DNA of 64,000 nucleotides. It comes from an uncultured bacterium. GTDB taxonomy: Bacteria > Cyanobacteriota > Vampirovibrionia > Gastranaerophilales > Gastranaerophilaceae. Of this stretch, positions 48,920 through 58,262 are shown in pieces. The stretch covers positions 62,001 to 126,000 of the forward strand of contig CAREDV010000004.1 in the NCBI GenBank assembly GCA_948964545.1. Direction: 5' to 3'. The notes beneath the pieces are model-generated. The model searched no databases and was not told the origin of the DNA. It was given only the letters and a program-made list of their open reading frames with translations. A program made the position numbers and the translations under genes. Each line of letters starts with the position of its first letter. Positions within the stretch are counted from its first letter, which is position 1.

Positions 48920-51529
48920 TCAAGCTAATAAGTTACCATGTTTATCTTTTCCAAACAATTGAAATTTTTCACTATTAAAACCATTTGGCATAGAAAAATA
49001 ACTAATTGTTTTTGCAGTTTGCGGATACTCTTCTTCTAACTTATCATATTCAATATCATACTTTTTAGCAATTTCTTGGAATCCTATATCAGCAACAGCT
49101 AAAAAACTGACTATAGAACTAATTTTATTATTAACATCTTCAGGCAACCCAATAGAAAGAAGATTATCTGCCATGGTTTTATCTTTACACATTTCATTAA
49201 ATAAGTGAAAATCAGTTCTTGCAATCATAGTATAAGCAGCTTTTCTTTCTGAAGCTGTTGAAAGTTTTTCTTTCAAGAATTTAATTTTTTGAGTTTGCGG
49301 CAGATTATTAAAATATCTATCATAATATTTTCTTCTTTCAGAAACAGATAATTCTCTAACTTCTGCGTATGTTAAATTACCTGATAAAAATTTTTCGTGT
49401 AAATCAGCTTTTTTATCATTAAGCAAAATTTCACTTAATGCTCTATCAAGTTCCTGCTGTCTAACCTCAGGATTTTTAATATTTGGAAGATTATTTATAA
49501 TAGTTTCAATAGCATTTTTATCACCTGAATTATATACAGAATCAATAGCTGACCTTTGAGCATCAGGATTTGTTAATTTTGAAATAATATCATTTTCAAC
49601 GACATTATTAAATGCATCACGGCTCTTGTTCATAGCTGTTGTAATTGCAATTTTTTGGTTTTCAGAATATAAATCAGGTGCTCTGTTTGTAATATGAACC
49701 TGTAACTCATCAGTTGCATATTCACCATTTTGAATTACATCAACAGCCTGAGCTTGCATTTTTGAATTTTTCATTGTAGTTGCAACATCAATACCAGTTT
49801 TGTGTAAATCAGTATTATCTACTTCAGCTACAGTTGATGCATAAGTTGATTTTTTAGTATCAAATTCTTCTTTTTTATTATATTCATCCAAACATAAAAT
49901 TTGACCTTGAGTATTCAACGCGCAGCATGCAAGCATACTTTCTTCTTTATTAGCAGAATTTGCTACACGCTGAGCTGTTTTCATATAACCTTCATAAGAA
50001 GCATCATCTTGCAAATGTGCGTGTAATGAGTTTTGCAGCACCAAACTTTCATCAGTCAATAAATTTCTATATTCAGGCTTGCTTAAAAAATGCTTAGCTA
50101 CAAGCTTAAATTTAGGATCAAATTTTACTACCGCTTGTAAATAATTATATCTTTCATTTTCAGGCAAAGAATTTAATTTTGCTTCAATATCATTTATTTT
50201 TGCTCTGCTATATAAGTTTGTATCATCACCAAATTGCTCATCCAATGAAACATTTAAATCTTGAACAAAATCATAAATATCTCTTTCTGCATCATTTTTA
50301 GGCTCTATTGGTTTGAAAGCCGAAAGTCTTTTAGCATCTTCTGTATTCAATGTTGTTTCAAGCATATTGAAACGGCGAGTTTCATCCTCAGTCAATTCAA
50401 CACCTTGAGAAATTTTAGTCTTTAATTGTTCATATTCAGCACTTAATTCTCTAAGATTTAACGCCTTCGCACTATCAGTCATATATTGAACAGCAGGTAA
50501 ATCAAGTCCTTTTTTATAATTATCATAAAACTTTTGTTGGTCATCCGATAACTTTTCACCATTTTGAACTTGTTTATCCAATGCTGAAAATCTGACTTCT
50601 TCTGTTGATAAATTATAATATCTTAAAAATTCTAACGCTTGAGATGATGTTATATTTTCAGGTACATTTACGCCAAATCTTTCAGACACATAAGATGCAA
50701 CACGAGCATTGCTTCTGCTTTTGCGCTGCATATAATTTTTATCATTTTCAGATAAAGTATCTTTATTTGCCTGCAAATATTCATCAATTGCATCCAGTCT
50801 TTGACCTCTATCAAGCTGCATAAACTCAAAATAAGACATTCCTTTTAGGTTTGCAGCCTGAATAAAACGCATTTGCGTATCTGCTTTTCTGTTTAAATAT
50901 CTATTTTCATCAAAATCTGCGCTTGCAACTTTCTTTTCTGAAAAACTTTCTAATTCTAATTTTATTATTTCTTGAAGTTTTTCGTCATTTTCAGCACGGG
51001 TTTGGCATTGTTTTATAAAATCAGCCTGCTGTTCAGGTTTGAGATTATTCCATTCTTCAACAGTATGCGGTTCTAATATAACATTACCGTTTTTATCTTT
51101 TATACCGTAAATATATAAATTACATGCTATTTCTTTAAAATTAGTATCAAATTTTTCCTTAGCTGATAAGCCATTGTATTTCTTTTTATCAAAAGAAGTG
51201 GAATTATCTACCGACTCGGAAATTTGCGGGGTTTCTATGACAGGTTCACTTTGTTCAACCGAAGTTTGAGCAGGTGTATTATTAAACTTATTAACAATCT
51301 CTATTTGTTTTTGAGAAGTTAAATGAAAAAAATCAACTTCAGGATTTGCATCTAAAATAGTTTGTAACTGTTCTACAGTTATACCCAAACTTTGTGCTAA
51401 TTCCTCAAGTGGTTTTTTATTATTAGCAAAAGTCTGCACAGACTGAGCCGATAAAGTCGACTGTTCTGATACTCTCACTCCACTTGCTTGAGTTATTTGT
51501 GTAATTTCAGTTTGAAAATTCAGACCCAT
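48920..51529 (-). CDS. Large unknown helical protein
   Basis: This 869-residue protein has no signal peptide or membrane helix. Residues 40-70 (LAQSLGITVEQLQTILDANPEVDFF) look like a small helical motif, a Ser/Thr/Pro linker follows (about 85-115), and the rest is long, helical and rich in Asn, Lys and Glu, with possible repeat units of about 60-80 residues. No family recognised. It lies next to another unknown gene and is probably lineage-specific. Confidence 0.6.
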   Translation of the reverse strand: MGLNFQTEITQITQASGVRVSEQSTLSAQSVQTFANNKKPLEELAQSLGITVEQLQTILDANPEVDFFHLTSQKQIEIVNKFNNTPAQTSVEQSEPVIETPQISESVDNSTSFDKKKYNGLSAKEKFDTNFKEIACNLYIYGIKDKNGNVILEPHTVEEWNNLKPEQQADFIKQCQTRAENDEKLQEIIKLELESFSEKKVASADFDENRYLNRKADTQMRFIQAANLKGMSYFEFMQLDRGQRLDAIDEYLQANKDTLSENDKNYMQRKSRSNARVASYVSERFGVNVPENITSSQALEFLRYYNLSTEEVRFSALDKQVQNGEKLSDDQQKFYDNYKKGLDLPAVQYMTDSAKALNLRELSAEYEQLKTKISQGVELTEDETRRFNMLETTLNTEDAKRLSAFKPIEPKNDAERDIYDFVQDLNVSLDEQFGDDTNLYSRAKINDIEAKLNSLPENERYNYLQAVVKFDPKFKLVAKHFLSKPEYRNLLTDESLVLQNSLHAHLQDDASYEGYMKTAQRVANSANKEESMLACCALNTQGQILCLDEYNKKEEFDTKKSTYASTVAEVDNTDLHKTGIDVATTMKNSKMQAQAVDVIQNGEYATDELQVHITNRAPDLYSENQKIAITTAMNKSRDAFNNVVENDIISKLTNPDAQRSAIDSVYNSGDKNAIETIINNLPNIKNPEVRQQELDRALSEILLNDKKADLHEKFLSGNLTYAEVRELSVSERRKYYDRYFNNLPQTQKIKFLKEKLSTASERKAAYTMIARTDFHLFNEMCKDKTMADNLLSIGLPEDVNNKISSIVSFLAVADIGFQEIAKKYDIEYDKLEEEYPQTAKTISYFSMPNGFNSEKFQLFGKDKHGNLLA

Positions 51530-51620
51530 TATCTCTCTCTGGTTATTTCATTAAATATATAAAAACATGGCAAAACTTTCTATTTCAGCATGTCTTAACA
51601 AGTTTACATAAATTTACAAA

Positions 51621-52304
51621 CTAATAATCAAATTCTCCCATCTCTTCCCTATAATTCAAATCGCCATCTTCAGTAACAGTCGTAACCTTCTCAGGCAATT
51701 GTGAGCCTAGAATTTGTTTCAAATAATCATATACTCTTTGTGTTACTTGAATTTCTTCTCTCGGATATTTTTCTGTGCGGCCTCGTCTTACCAATTTCGA
51801 TTGCTCATACGGTACATCAGCAGTTCTTGAATTTGACCATGTAGAAGTTGTAGGACCTGATATATAATATCTTGTTGAATGCCTGTCAGGCTCATTATCA
51901 AATACTTCTGTAACCTTTTCTACACGTACACTATCAAGTTCATAAGCTTTTATAAAAGTCTGTCTTACTGGAACTTCTCTGCCATTTATTTTTTCTTTAT
52001 ATTTAAGCAAGTCTTCAAATTCGAATACTATTTTTTCAACATTACTTGGATTACCATCAGTATCACAGAATAATACTCTGGCATTTTGTCCTGTAATAGC
52101 ATCTGCATTCTCAATTTCCACCCTTGCAACTACTACATCTTCTGCCTGCATATTCAAAGGACTCATTGCAATTAATGTTGCTAAAGGAACAGATTTTAAT
52201 GCATTTGTCATTTTGCTATGAGTATGCTCTTTCTTTTTTCCTTCAAAATTTACCTGATTATAGTTACTTCTAAAAGATACCTTGTTGATTGGTGCTATTG
52301 CCAT
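51621..52304 (-). CDS. Unknown protein with N-terminal VNFEG motif and signal-like helix
   Basis: Begins MAIAPINKVSFRSNYNQ and VNFEGKKK, then has a hydrophobic stretch near 36-53 (SVPLATLIAMSPLNMQA) followed by AED that resembles a signal peptide cleavage region. The remaining 175 residues are beta-rich and charged. It may be exported. No family recognised. A GGGG ribosome binding site is 11 bases upstream. Confidence 0.6.
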   Translation of the reverse strand: MAIAPINKVSFRSNYNQVNFEGKKKEHTHSKMTNALKSVPLATLIAMSPLNMQAEDVVVARVEIENADAITGQNARVLFCDTDGNPSNVEKIVFEFEDLLKYKEKINGREVPVRQTFIKAYELDSVRVEKVTEVFDNEPDRHSTRYYISGPTTSTWSNSRTADVPYEQSKLVRRGRTEKYPREEIQVTQRVYDYLKQILGSQLPEKVTTVTEDGDLNYREEMGEFDY

Positions 52305-52529
52305 AATTTTTTACCCCTATTTTTTACTTTTTTATACCAAAACACAGGCAAAAAATTTTTTGCCATAATTTTTGATATTCATTAACCCGTTTTAATGATT
52401 ATACCAATTCAAAACCCTCTTTGTAAAATTGTATATACTATATTAATAATTCTTTACACTTGCGCCAATATTGTGTTTGTTGTAAGGTTTATATGTGTAA
52501 TATATTTACCAAAAAGAAGGAGAACTCAA

Positions 52530-53489
52530 ATGAGTGAAAGAAAATTAGTTGGAACAAATGAAATGTTCAAAAAAGCATTAGCTGGCGGATACGCTATCGG
52601 TGCTTACAATGTTAACAACATGGAAATTTTACAGGGTATTGCAGAAGCTGCTGAAGAAACTCAATCACCTATCATTTTACAGGTTTCAGCAGGTGCTAGA
52701 AAATACGCTAACCAAACATACTTAATCAAACTTGTTGAAGCTGCTTTGGCTACAACTACAGTTCCTATCGCACTTCACTTAGACCACGGTGCTGATTTTG
52801 AAATCTGTAAAGCTTGTATCGACGGCGGTTTCTCATCAGTTATGATTGATGGTTCAAGATTCCCGTTGGAAGAAAATATTAAATTAACTAAACAAGTTGT
52901 AGATTACGCTCATCCGCGCGGAGTTTCAGTTGAAGCTGAATTAGGTAAATTAGCAGGTGTAGAAGATGATGTTAAAGTTTCTGCTGCTGATTCTACTTAC
53001 ACAGATCCAGCAGAAGCTGCAAGATTTGTTAAAGAAACAGGTTGTGATTCTTTGGCTGTTGCTATCGGAACTTCTCACGGTGCATACAAATTCTCAGGAG
53101 AAGCTAAATTAGACTTTGATAGACTTGCTGAAATTAAAAAAGCTGTTAACGAAGCTGTAGGATATGACTTCCCATTAGTATTGCACGGTTCATCTTCAGT
53201 TCCTGCTGAATTTGTTGCTAAATGTAATCAATACGGCGGTCAATTACCTAACGCTCAAGGTGTTCCTGAAGATATGTTGAACTTTGCTTCAAAACACGGT
53301 GTTGCAAAAATCAATATTGATACAGACTTAAGATTAGCAATGACTTCAACAATCAGAGAATTCTTTGTTGAACATCCTGAAAAATTTGACCCGCGTGAAT
53401 ATATGGGACCTGGCAGAACTGCTGTTAAAGAAATGGTTATCCACAAAATGCGTGACGTATTGGGTACAGCAGGACACGCACAGGATTAA
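52530..53489 (+). CDS. fba: Class II fructose-bisphosphate aldolase
   Basis: The 319-residue enzyme starts at MSERKLVGTNEMFKKAL, with AAGGAG upstream; the frame extends to 52395 without support. Zinc-binding His lie in LHLDHGADFE and LHGSSSVP, and INIDTDLRLAMT is conserved. It interconverts fructose 1,6-bisphosphate with glyceraldehyde 3-phosphate and dihydroxyacetone phosphate in glycolysis. Confidence 0.96.
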   Translation: MSERKLVGTNEMFKKALAGGYAIGAYNVNNMEILQGIAEAAEETQSPIILQVSAGARKYANQTYLIKLVEAALATTTVPIALHLDHGADFEICKACIDGGFSSVMIDGSRFPLEENIKLTKQVVDYAHPRGVSVEAELGKLAGVEDDVKVSAADSTYTDPAEAARFVKETGCDSLAVAIGTSHGAYKFSGEAKLDFDRLAEIKKAVNEAVGYDFPLVLHGSSSVPAEFVAKCNQYGGQLPNAQGVPEDMLNFASKHGVAKINIDTDLRLAMTSTIREFFVEHPEKFDPREYMGPGRTAVKEMVIHKMRDVLGTAGHAQD

Positions 53490-53503
53490 TTTTTATTTAA
53501 AGT

Positions 53504-53537
53504 AAAAAGACCGCTCCTTTTAGGAACGGTCTTTTTT
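53504..53537. terminator. Terminator after fba
   Basis: AAAAAGACCG pairs with CGGTCTTTTT; the inner TCC/GGA can also pair. It lies between convergent genes and carries T tracts on both strands. Confidence 0.88.
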
Positions 53538-53553
53538 ATTTTGGATTATTTAA

Positions 53554-55215
53554 TTATGCTGCTTCTTTGTATTCACCTATTTTGTTTTCTCTTCTAAATT
53601 CAGGAGTACAAAGTTGATTCCACATTGTTTGAGGGATATTGTCTAAATTTTGACGAAGATATTCTTCATAGTCTGCAATTGCTTCTTCTTTATTTTTTAA
53701 TCCTTCAACCCTTTTAGTGCCTTCAGGTAATGTTATATCTTCGCCAACCAGGAAGCCTTCAATTACTCTACCGTCAGCAGTTTGGAATTGCTTAATTTTA
53801 TCAGGATTTAGTTCTTTAAGTTGATCTACTGTTACTCCATATCTTTTTGCAATTTTTTCTAACGAATCACCATTTTGAATAATATTTTCTGTTGCATCAG
53901 CTACAGGTTGTGCAGGTGCTGAAGGTTGTTCTGCTACTGGTTGTTCAGTTGCTGGAGCTTCAGTTACTGGAGCTTCTTCTGTTTGATTTTCATCTGTTGG
54001 AGGTACTGTACCATTTACTGGAGTTGTTTGTTCTTCTGGTTTTACTTCTTCAGCTTTTTTATCACCTGAGCATTTAGACAATCCAAATATTGCGCCTCCA
54101 ATTAATGCTGCTGCACCTAATGCAAGTGCAACTTTACCACCTTTACCTTTAACGAATTTTGCTAATTTACTTGCGCCTTTTGCTTCTTGTGCTACTGCTT
54201 GTTCTGCTTTTCCAACATATTTAATTCCTTCAGGATTTACTTTAGGTGCTCTTCTGCTGCCAGAATAACCTTCTGGCAATTTTTGAACAGCTTGCTTTGC
54301 TGGCGCGTTTGCTGGCGCATTTGCTGGCGCATTTGCTGGTGCATTTGCTGGTGCATTTGCTGGTGCCTTTGGTGCTTCCGGTGCGTTGCCTGCTGGTGCA
54401 TTTGCTGGTGCATTTGCTGGCGCATTTGCTGGTGCATTTGCTGGCGCATTTGCTGGCGCGTTTGCTCTAGGTGTTTGAACTCCTGATTTAATCTGAGCAA
54501 TTTCATTATTTAATCTTGCAACTTCTGCTTGTTTTGAATTAATCAAAGTTTGTAAATCTGGATTTTCAGCAACAGAACCTTGAAGTCTTGCAATATCAGC
54601 ATTCAACGCATTAATTTTAATTTGTTTTGAAGCAATTTTGTCTGCAGTTACAGCATCTGATACAGGAGGTTTTTTATAAGTTCCACCATGTTCACGAGAA
54701 TATCTTTCCCAAGTTAATGGTTGACGAGTTTCTGTAGCTGGTTGCGGTGCAGTTGCAGTTACATCCCCGAGAGGAGCCTGAGCTCTTAATTGTTCTAAAG
54801 TTCCATAATGAGTTGTAAAATCTCTAGGAGTTACAACATCAGGAGCAATATTGCCTAATGGTGCTTGTGCTCTAAGTTGCGCAAGATTTCCATAAGTTGT
54901 TGTAAAATCAGCTGATGTCACACCCATGCCATTAAGTGCAGGATGTAAGCCACCATTAACGTATGCACTACGATTTGTCAATGCATTTGTTAATCTTGTT
55001 TGTACTTGTGCTTGTTGTGCTAATGCTCGTTCTTGAGCAAGTGCTCTACCATATTCTCTGCCAAAAGCTTTTTTAGCAGCTTTATCGGCATCATACTGTA
55101 GACCAGTTGTATAACGTCCATATTGTTGTGCTAATTTATCTCCAGATAATCCAAAATTGTTGTTTGCGTGCATAGCATTTTCGTACGCTCTAAATTTAAC
55201 ATCAAATTCACCCAT
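53554..55215 (-). CDS. LysM protein with central membrane helix and ANAP repeat stalk
   Basis: The 553-residue protein has a near-identical pair of 19-residue repeats (103-121 and 132-150, LRAQAPLG core), a coiled coil (about 190-245), an Ala-Asn-Ala-Pro tetrapeptide array (251-306), a membrane helix (361-379), an acidic Pro/Thr linker and a LysM domain (about 444-500). With no N-terminal signal, the first 360 residues probably stay in the cytoplasm and LysM binds peptidoglycan outside. GGGGAAATT precedes the start. Confidence 0.8.
   Translation of the reverse strand: MGEFDVKFRAYENAMHANNNFGLSGDKLAQQYGRYTTGLQYDADKAAKKAFGREYGRALAQERALAQQAQVQTRLTNALTNRSAYVNGGLHPALNGMGVTSADFTTTYGNLAQLRAQAPLGNIAPDVVTPRDFTTHYGTLEQLRAQAPLGDVTATAPQPATETRQPLTWERYSREHGGTYKKPPVSDAVTADKIASKQIKINALNADIARLQGSVAENPDLQTLINSKQAEVARLNNEIAQIKSGVQTPRANAPANAPANAPANAPANAPANAPAGNAPEAPKAPANAPANAPANAPANAPANAPAKQAVQKLPEGYSGSRRAPKVNPEGIKYVGKAEQAVAQEAKGASKLAKFVKGKGGKVALALGAAALIGGAIFGLSKCSGDKKAEEVKPEEQTTPVNGTVPPTDENQTEEAPVTEAPATEQPVAEQPSAPAQPVADATENIIQNGDSLEKIAKRYGVTVDQLKELNPDKIKQFQTADGRVIEGFLVGEDITLPEGTKRVEGLKNKEEAIADYEEYLRQNLDNIPQTMWNQLCTPEFRRENKIGEYKEAA
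54298..54465 (-). repeat. 12-bp minisatellite encoding ANAP repeats
   Basis: Thirteen or so near-identical 12-base units (GCAAATGCACCA type, with C/T changes at third positions) are split in the middle by a short GNAPEAPK-coding stretch. Unit number can change without shifting frame. Confidence 0.9.
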
Positions 55216-55547
55216 AATTTCCCCTTTTCCTCGTTTATTAAATAGTAGTAACTTAACTTTTTCACAGATTTATCTGTTCGGCGACTTTTCTCAGTTCCTC
55301 CGAATTTTAAACCATTTTGCAGATAAACTTAAACCATCAAATACTTGATTAGCTTTTTGTTAAATCCTTTTTCCCTAAGTGATTAAATATCCCCTATGTT
55401 TTTATAAACGTTTTTTGTTTTGAAAAATTGCTAAAACAAAACCAAGCCACTTAATATTTCTTAATAAATAAAAAAATAGGACGGAATTACCGTCCTATTA
55501 ATCTTTTTCATCTTCCAGTTTTTGTGTGATTGCTTCTGATTTATTTC
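55216..55547 (-). other. Intergenic region between ftsZ and the LysM gene
   Basis: No conventional gene. It contains the ftsZ terminator at 55475-55499 and, between the ftsZ stop and that terminator, a short frame that continues from ftsZ in the -1 register. The stretch 55216-55470 is AT-rich leader and promoter DNA of the LysM gene with no clear consensus promoter. Confidence 0.6.
55475..55499 (-). terminator. Terminator of ftsZ
   Basis: AATAGGACGG pairs with CCGTCCTATT around 5 bases, followed on the minus strand by seven T. It lies 49 bases past the ftsZ stop. Confidence 0.88.
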
Positions 55548-56723
55548 TTACTTCTTTAAAAAATCTGGGATTTCAATGTTAGTGAAGCTTGATGAAACTT
55601 CAGGCATTGAAGTTCTTCTGATTGTTTGTTGAGGTTGTACACCAACTGAAGAATTAAATGTACCTGCAAAGAAATCTGATGCACTCAATTGTTTTGCTTC
55701 AGTTTTTTGTTCAGGAAGTTGATTTTTCATTTCAAATCCTGTAGCAATTACAGTAATTTGAATTTCACCTTGAATATTTTCGTTCACTGCTGTACCGATA
55801 ATTACTGTAGCATCATCATTTACAGCATCATGAATAATATTTGCGGCATCTGAAATTTCATGCAATGTCATGTCAGGTCCGCCTGTAATATTAACGATTA
55901 CACCAGTTGCACCGTTAATTGAAGATTCAAGCAACTGTGAGTTAATAGCGATTTCAGCAGCTTTAACAGCTCTGCCTTCACCTTGACCGCGGCCGATACC
56001 CATAAGAGCTGAACCTGAAGCCTGCATAACACATTTAACATCGGCAAAGTCAACGTTGATAAGTCCAGGAACTGTAATGATATCAGAAATACCTTGAACA
56101 CCTCTTAAAAGAACTTCATCAACAATAATAAATGACTCAGTCAATGAAACTTGTCTATCAACTACTTGCAGCAATTTATCATTAGGTACAACAATTACTG
56201 CATCAACAGCTTCTCTGAGTTTATCTAAACCTTGATTAGCTTGGTTTTGTCTTTTACGGCCTTCCCAAGTAAATGGTTTAGTTACAACAGCAATTGTTAA
56301 AATTCCTAATTCTTTAGCAATTTTAGCAACAACAGGTGCTGCTCCAGTACCTGTACCGCCGCCCATTCCTGCAGTAATGAATACCATATCTGCACCGTCT
56401 AGAGCTTGAGTAATTTCTTGCTGTGCTTCTTCTGCTGCTCTTTCACCTACTGAAGGATCTCCGCCTGCGCCAAGACCTGATGTAGATTTTGTACCTAACT
56501 GAATTCTATTTTTAGTTTGACCATATTCTAAAACTTGTAAATCTGTATTCATTAACCAGAACTCAACACCTGAAAGTCCTGCTTTAATCATTCTGTTAAC
56601 AGCATTTCCACCGCCGCCGCCAACACCAATAACTTTAATATTAGTTGGATTTACTGGAGACCTGTGATCGGTGCTTGTTGTTTCATCTTTTTTCGCAAAG
56701 ATATCTGATACGAAATTTTCCAC
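55548..56723 (-). CDS. ftsZ: Cell division protein FtsZ
   Basis: The 391-residue tubulin homologue has the GTP-binding GGGGGNAVNRM and GMGGGTGTGAAPVVA, T7-loop NVDFADVK, and the C-terminal peptide IEIPDFLKK that binds FtsA, SepF and MinC. The start is GTG with an AGAGGT site. Six T before the stop create a slippery TTTTTTA. An inverted repeat lies over its promoter. Confidence 0.97.
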   Translation of the reverse strand: MENFVSDIFAKKDETTSTDHRSPVNPTNIKVIGVGGGGGNAVNRMIKAGLSGVEFWLMNTDLQVLEYGQTKNRIQLGTKSTSGLGAGGDPSVGERAAEEAQQEITQALDGADMVFITAGMGGGTGTGAAPVVAKIAKELGILTIAVVTKPFTWEGRKRQNQANQGLDKLREAVDAVIVVPNDKLLQVVDRQVSLTESFIIVDEVLLRGVQGISDIITVPGLINVDFADVKCVMQASGSALMGIGRGQGEGRAVKAAEIAINSQLLESSINGATGVIVNITGGPDMTLHEISDAANIIHDAVNDDATVIIGTAVNENIQGEIQITVIATGFEMKNQLPEQKTEAKQLSASDFFAGTFNSSVGVQPQQTIRRTSMPEVSSSFTNIEIPDFLKK

Positions 56724-56763
56724 TTTGTTACCTCTTTATGTAATTGTATGATTGACCTACTAC

Positions 56764-56785
56764 AATAGTATAATAACATACTATT
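56764..56785 (-). promoter_or_regulatory. Inverted repeat over the ftsZ promoter region
   Basis: AATAGTAT and ATACTATT form perfect 8-bp arms around AATAAC, about 40 bases before the GTG start. The minus-strand TATACT inside it could be the -10 box, so a bound protein would block ftsZ transcription. Confidence 0.5.
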
Positions 56786-56864
56786 TTAAATAGAAAAAAA
56801 GTACAATAATTTCGGTCAAATTATGAACAAAAGTTAATATAAATCAGCAAAACTCAATTATATC

Positions 56865-57653
56865 TTAGAAATCAGCATGCTTCATGTAAACTGGAGAAGT
56901 CGCCCAATTAAGTTTATTTTTCAAAACCGAATAAAATTCAGAGCCTTCAATCAATGCTAATTTTGCATTAAACTCACTTTTTTCTATACATATTTCACTA
57001 TCAAACTCATAAAACTCTTGACCATCAGCTGACAAAAGATTTTTACCATCAGTATACACTGTTATTTTTTCACTATCAGGTACAACTATTGGGCGTGCTG
57101 TAAGTGTATGCGGACAAATTGGAACTATAACAAATGCATTTAAAGACGGATTTAAAACTGGCCCGCCTGCTGAAAGCCCATAGGCTGTCGAACCAGTGGG
57201 TGTACTAATTATAATTCCGTCTGCCAAATAGTCACATACAAATTTATCATTTATTTTTAAAGAAAATTTTGCAGTTCTTCCTCTATCGCAGCTTTTTATC
57301 ACAAAATCATTTAATGCACTATAATCCCCACTTTTCAGCATAATCCTGTCTTGTAATACATATTTTCCGTTAAGTATTTTTTGAACGGCAGTATCAAGTT
57401 CCTGTTCACAAGATTGAGATAAAAACCCGAGTCTACCAAAATTAATTCCAAAAATTGGAGTTTGAGATTTTGCATAAAACCTTGCTGTTTTTAATATTGT
57501 GCCATCACCGCCGATTACAAAAACAAAATCAAAACCATACTTAAGAGCATCAATATCAAGAATTTCTGCATCCTCAATAAATTTAACAAGCTTATCTTTA
57601 ACTTTTACAGAATTAGGTATTTTGTGATTACAGCATATTGCAAATTTTTTCAT
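56865..57653 (-). CDS. nadK: NAD kinase
   Basis: The 262-residue protein has VFVIGGDGTILKTAR (GGDG motif) and the second motif DYLADGIIISTPTGSTAYGLSAGGP. It phosphorylates NAD to NADP. It is 82 bases after sepF and 141 bases before ftsZ. Confidence 0.96.
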   Translation of the reverse strand: MKKFAICCNHKIPNSVKVKDKLVKFIEDAEILDIDALKYGFDFVFVIGGDGTILKTARFYAKSQTPIFGINFGRLGFLSQSCEQELDTAVQKILNGKYVLQDRIMLKSGDYSALNDFVIKSCDRGRTAKFSLKINDKFVCDYLADGIIISTPTGSTAYGLSAGGPVLNPSLNAFVIVPICPHTLTARPIVVPDSEKITVYTDGKNLLSADGQEFYEFDSEICIEKSEFNAKLALIEGSEFYSVLKNKLNWATSPVYMKHADF

Positions 57654-57735
57654 ATATAAACTATAGCATAAAATAAAAGGGACACATAAAATGCATCCCT
57701 AATTCAACTATCTCTCTTTCTCATATCAATTTGAT

Positions 57736-58242
57736 TTACTGTAAAGAAGGAGCTCTCCACAATGAATCATTAAATTTGTTTTGGTTAGCAGTAACATCAA
57801 CAGACAAAGTAACATTGCTTGGTGTGAATACAAATACTAAATCGCCTACCTTTTGAGGTTTGCCGTCAAGAGCATGAGCTGCACCGCAAACAAAGTCAAT
57901 AGTCCTTTGAGATTGTTCTTTATCTAATAGGTGAAGGTTTAAAACGATAGTTTTTCTGTTTCTTAAATGTTGAACGATTGTTGCAGCATCTTCAAATGAA
58001 CGAGGTTCAATAACTTTAACTTCATAACCTTTGCCAATGCTCGGGTGATTAACTACTTTCATTTCATTTGATTTATCTATAGAAGGCTGATATGAATATG
58101 CAGGGTCAATTGCTAAATTATCTTGAATTGGGTAATCTTCATTAATATCTTCTTCCATTTGATCAAAAATTGTTTCTCTTGGTTCAAAACCTCTTACCAA
58201 ATAATCTACTACTGATTTAATTTTGTCTGCTACTACTGCCAC
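57736..58242 (-). CDS. sepF: Cell division protein SepF
   Basis: The 168-residue protein has an N-terminal amphipathic segment and the SepF domain (about 70-155; EVKVIEPRSFEDAATIVQHLRNRKTIVLNLHLLDKEQSQRTIDFVCG in part). SepF bundles FtsZ and tethers it to the membrane, as in Cyanobacteria and Gram-positives that lack or supplement FtsA. The yggS-sepF order is typical. Confidence 0.95.
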   Translation of the reverse strand: MAVVADKIKSVVDYLVRGFEPRETIFDQMEEDINEDYPIQDNLAIDPAYSYQPSIDKSNEMKVVNHPSIGKGYEVKVIEPRSFEDAATIVQHLRNRKTIVLNLHLLDKEQSQRTIDFVCGAAHALDGKPQKVGDLVFVFTPSNVTLSVDVTANQNKFNDSLWRAPSLQ

Positions 58243-58262
58243 CGTTTTTCTCCTTACTTATC

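Noticed and set aside
54298..54465. CRISPR-like array
   Set aside because: The units are contiguous 12-bp repeats without spacers and they are coding. No cas gene is present in the window.
54237..54506. Open frames on both strands with HQQM or LLAHLLVH repeats
   Set aside because: They are other-frame shadows of the 12-bp ANAP minisatellite, which is free of stops in several frames. The LysM gene explains the region.
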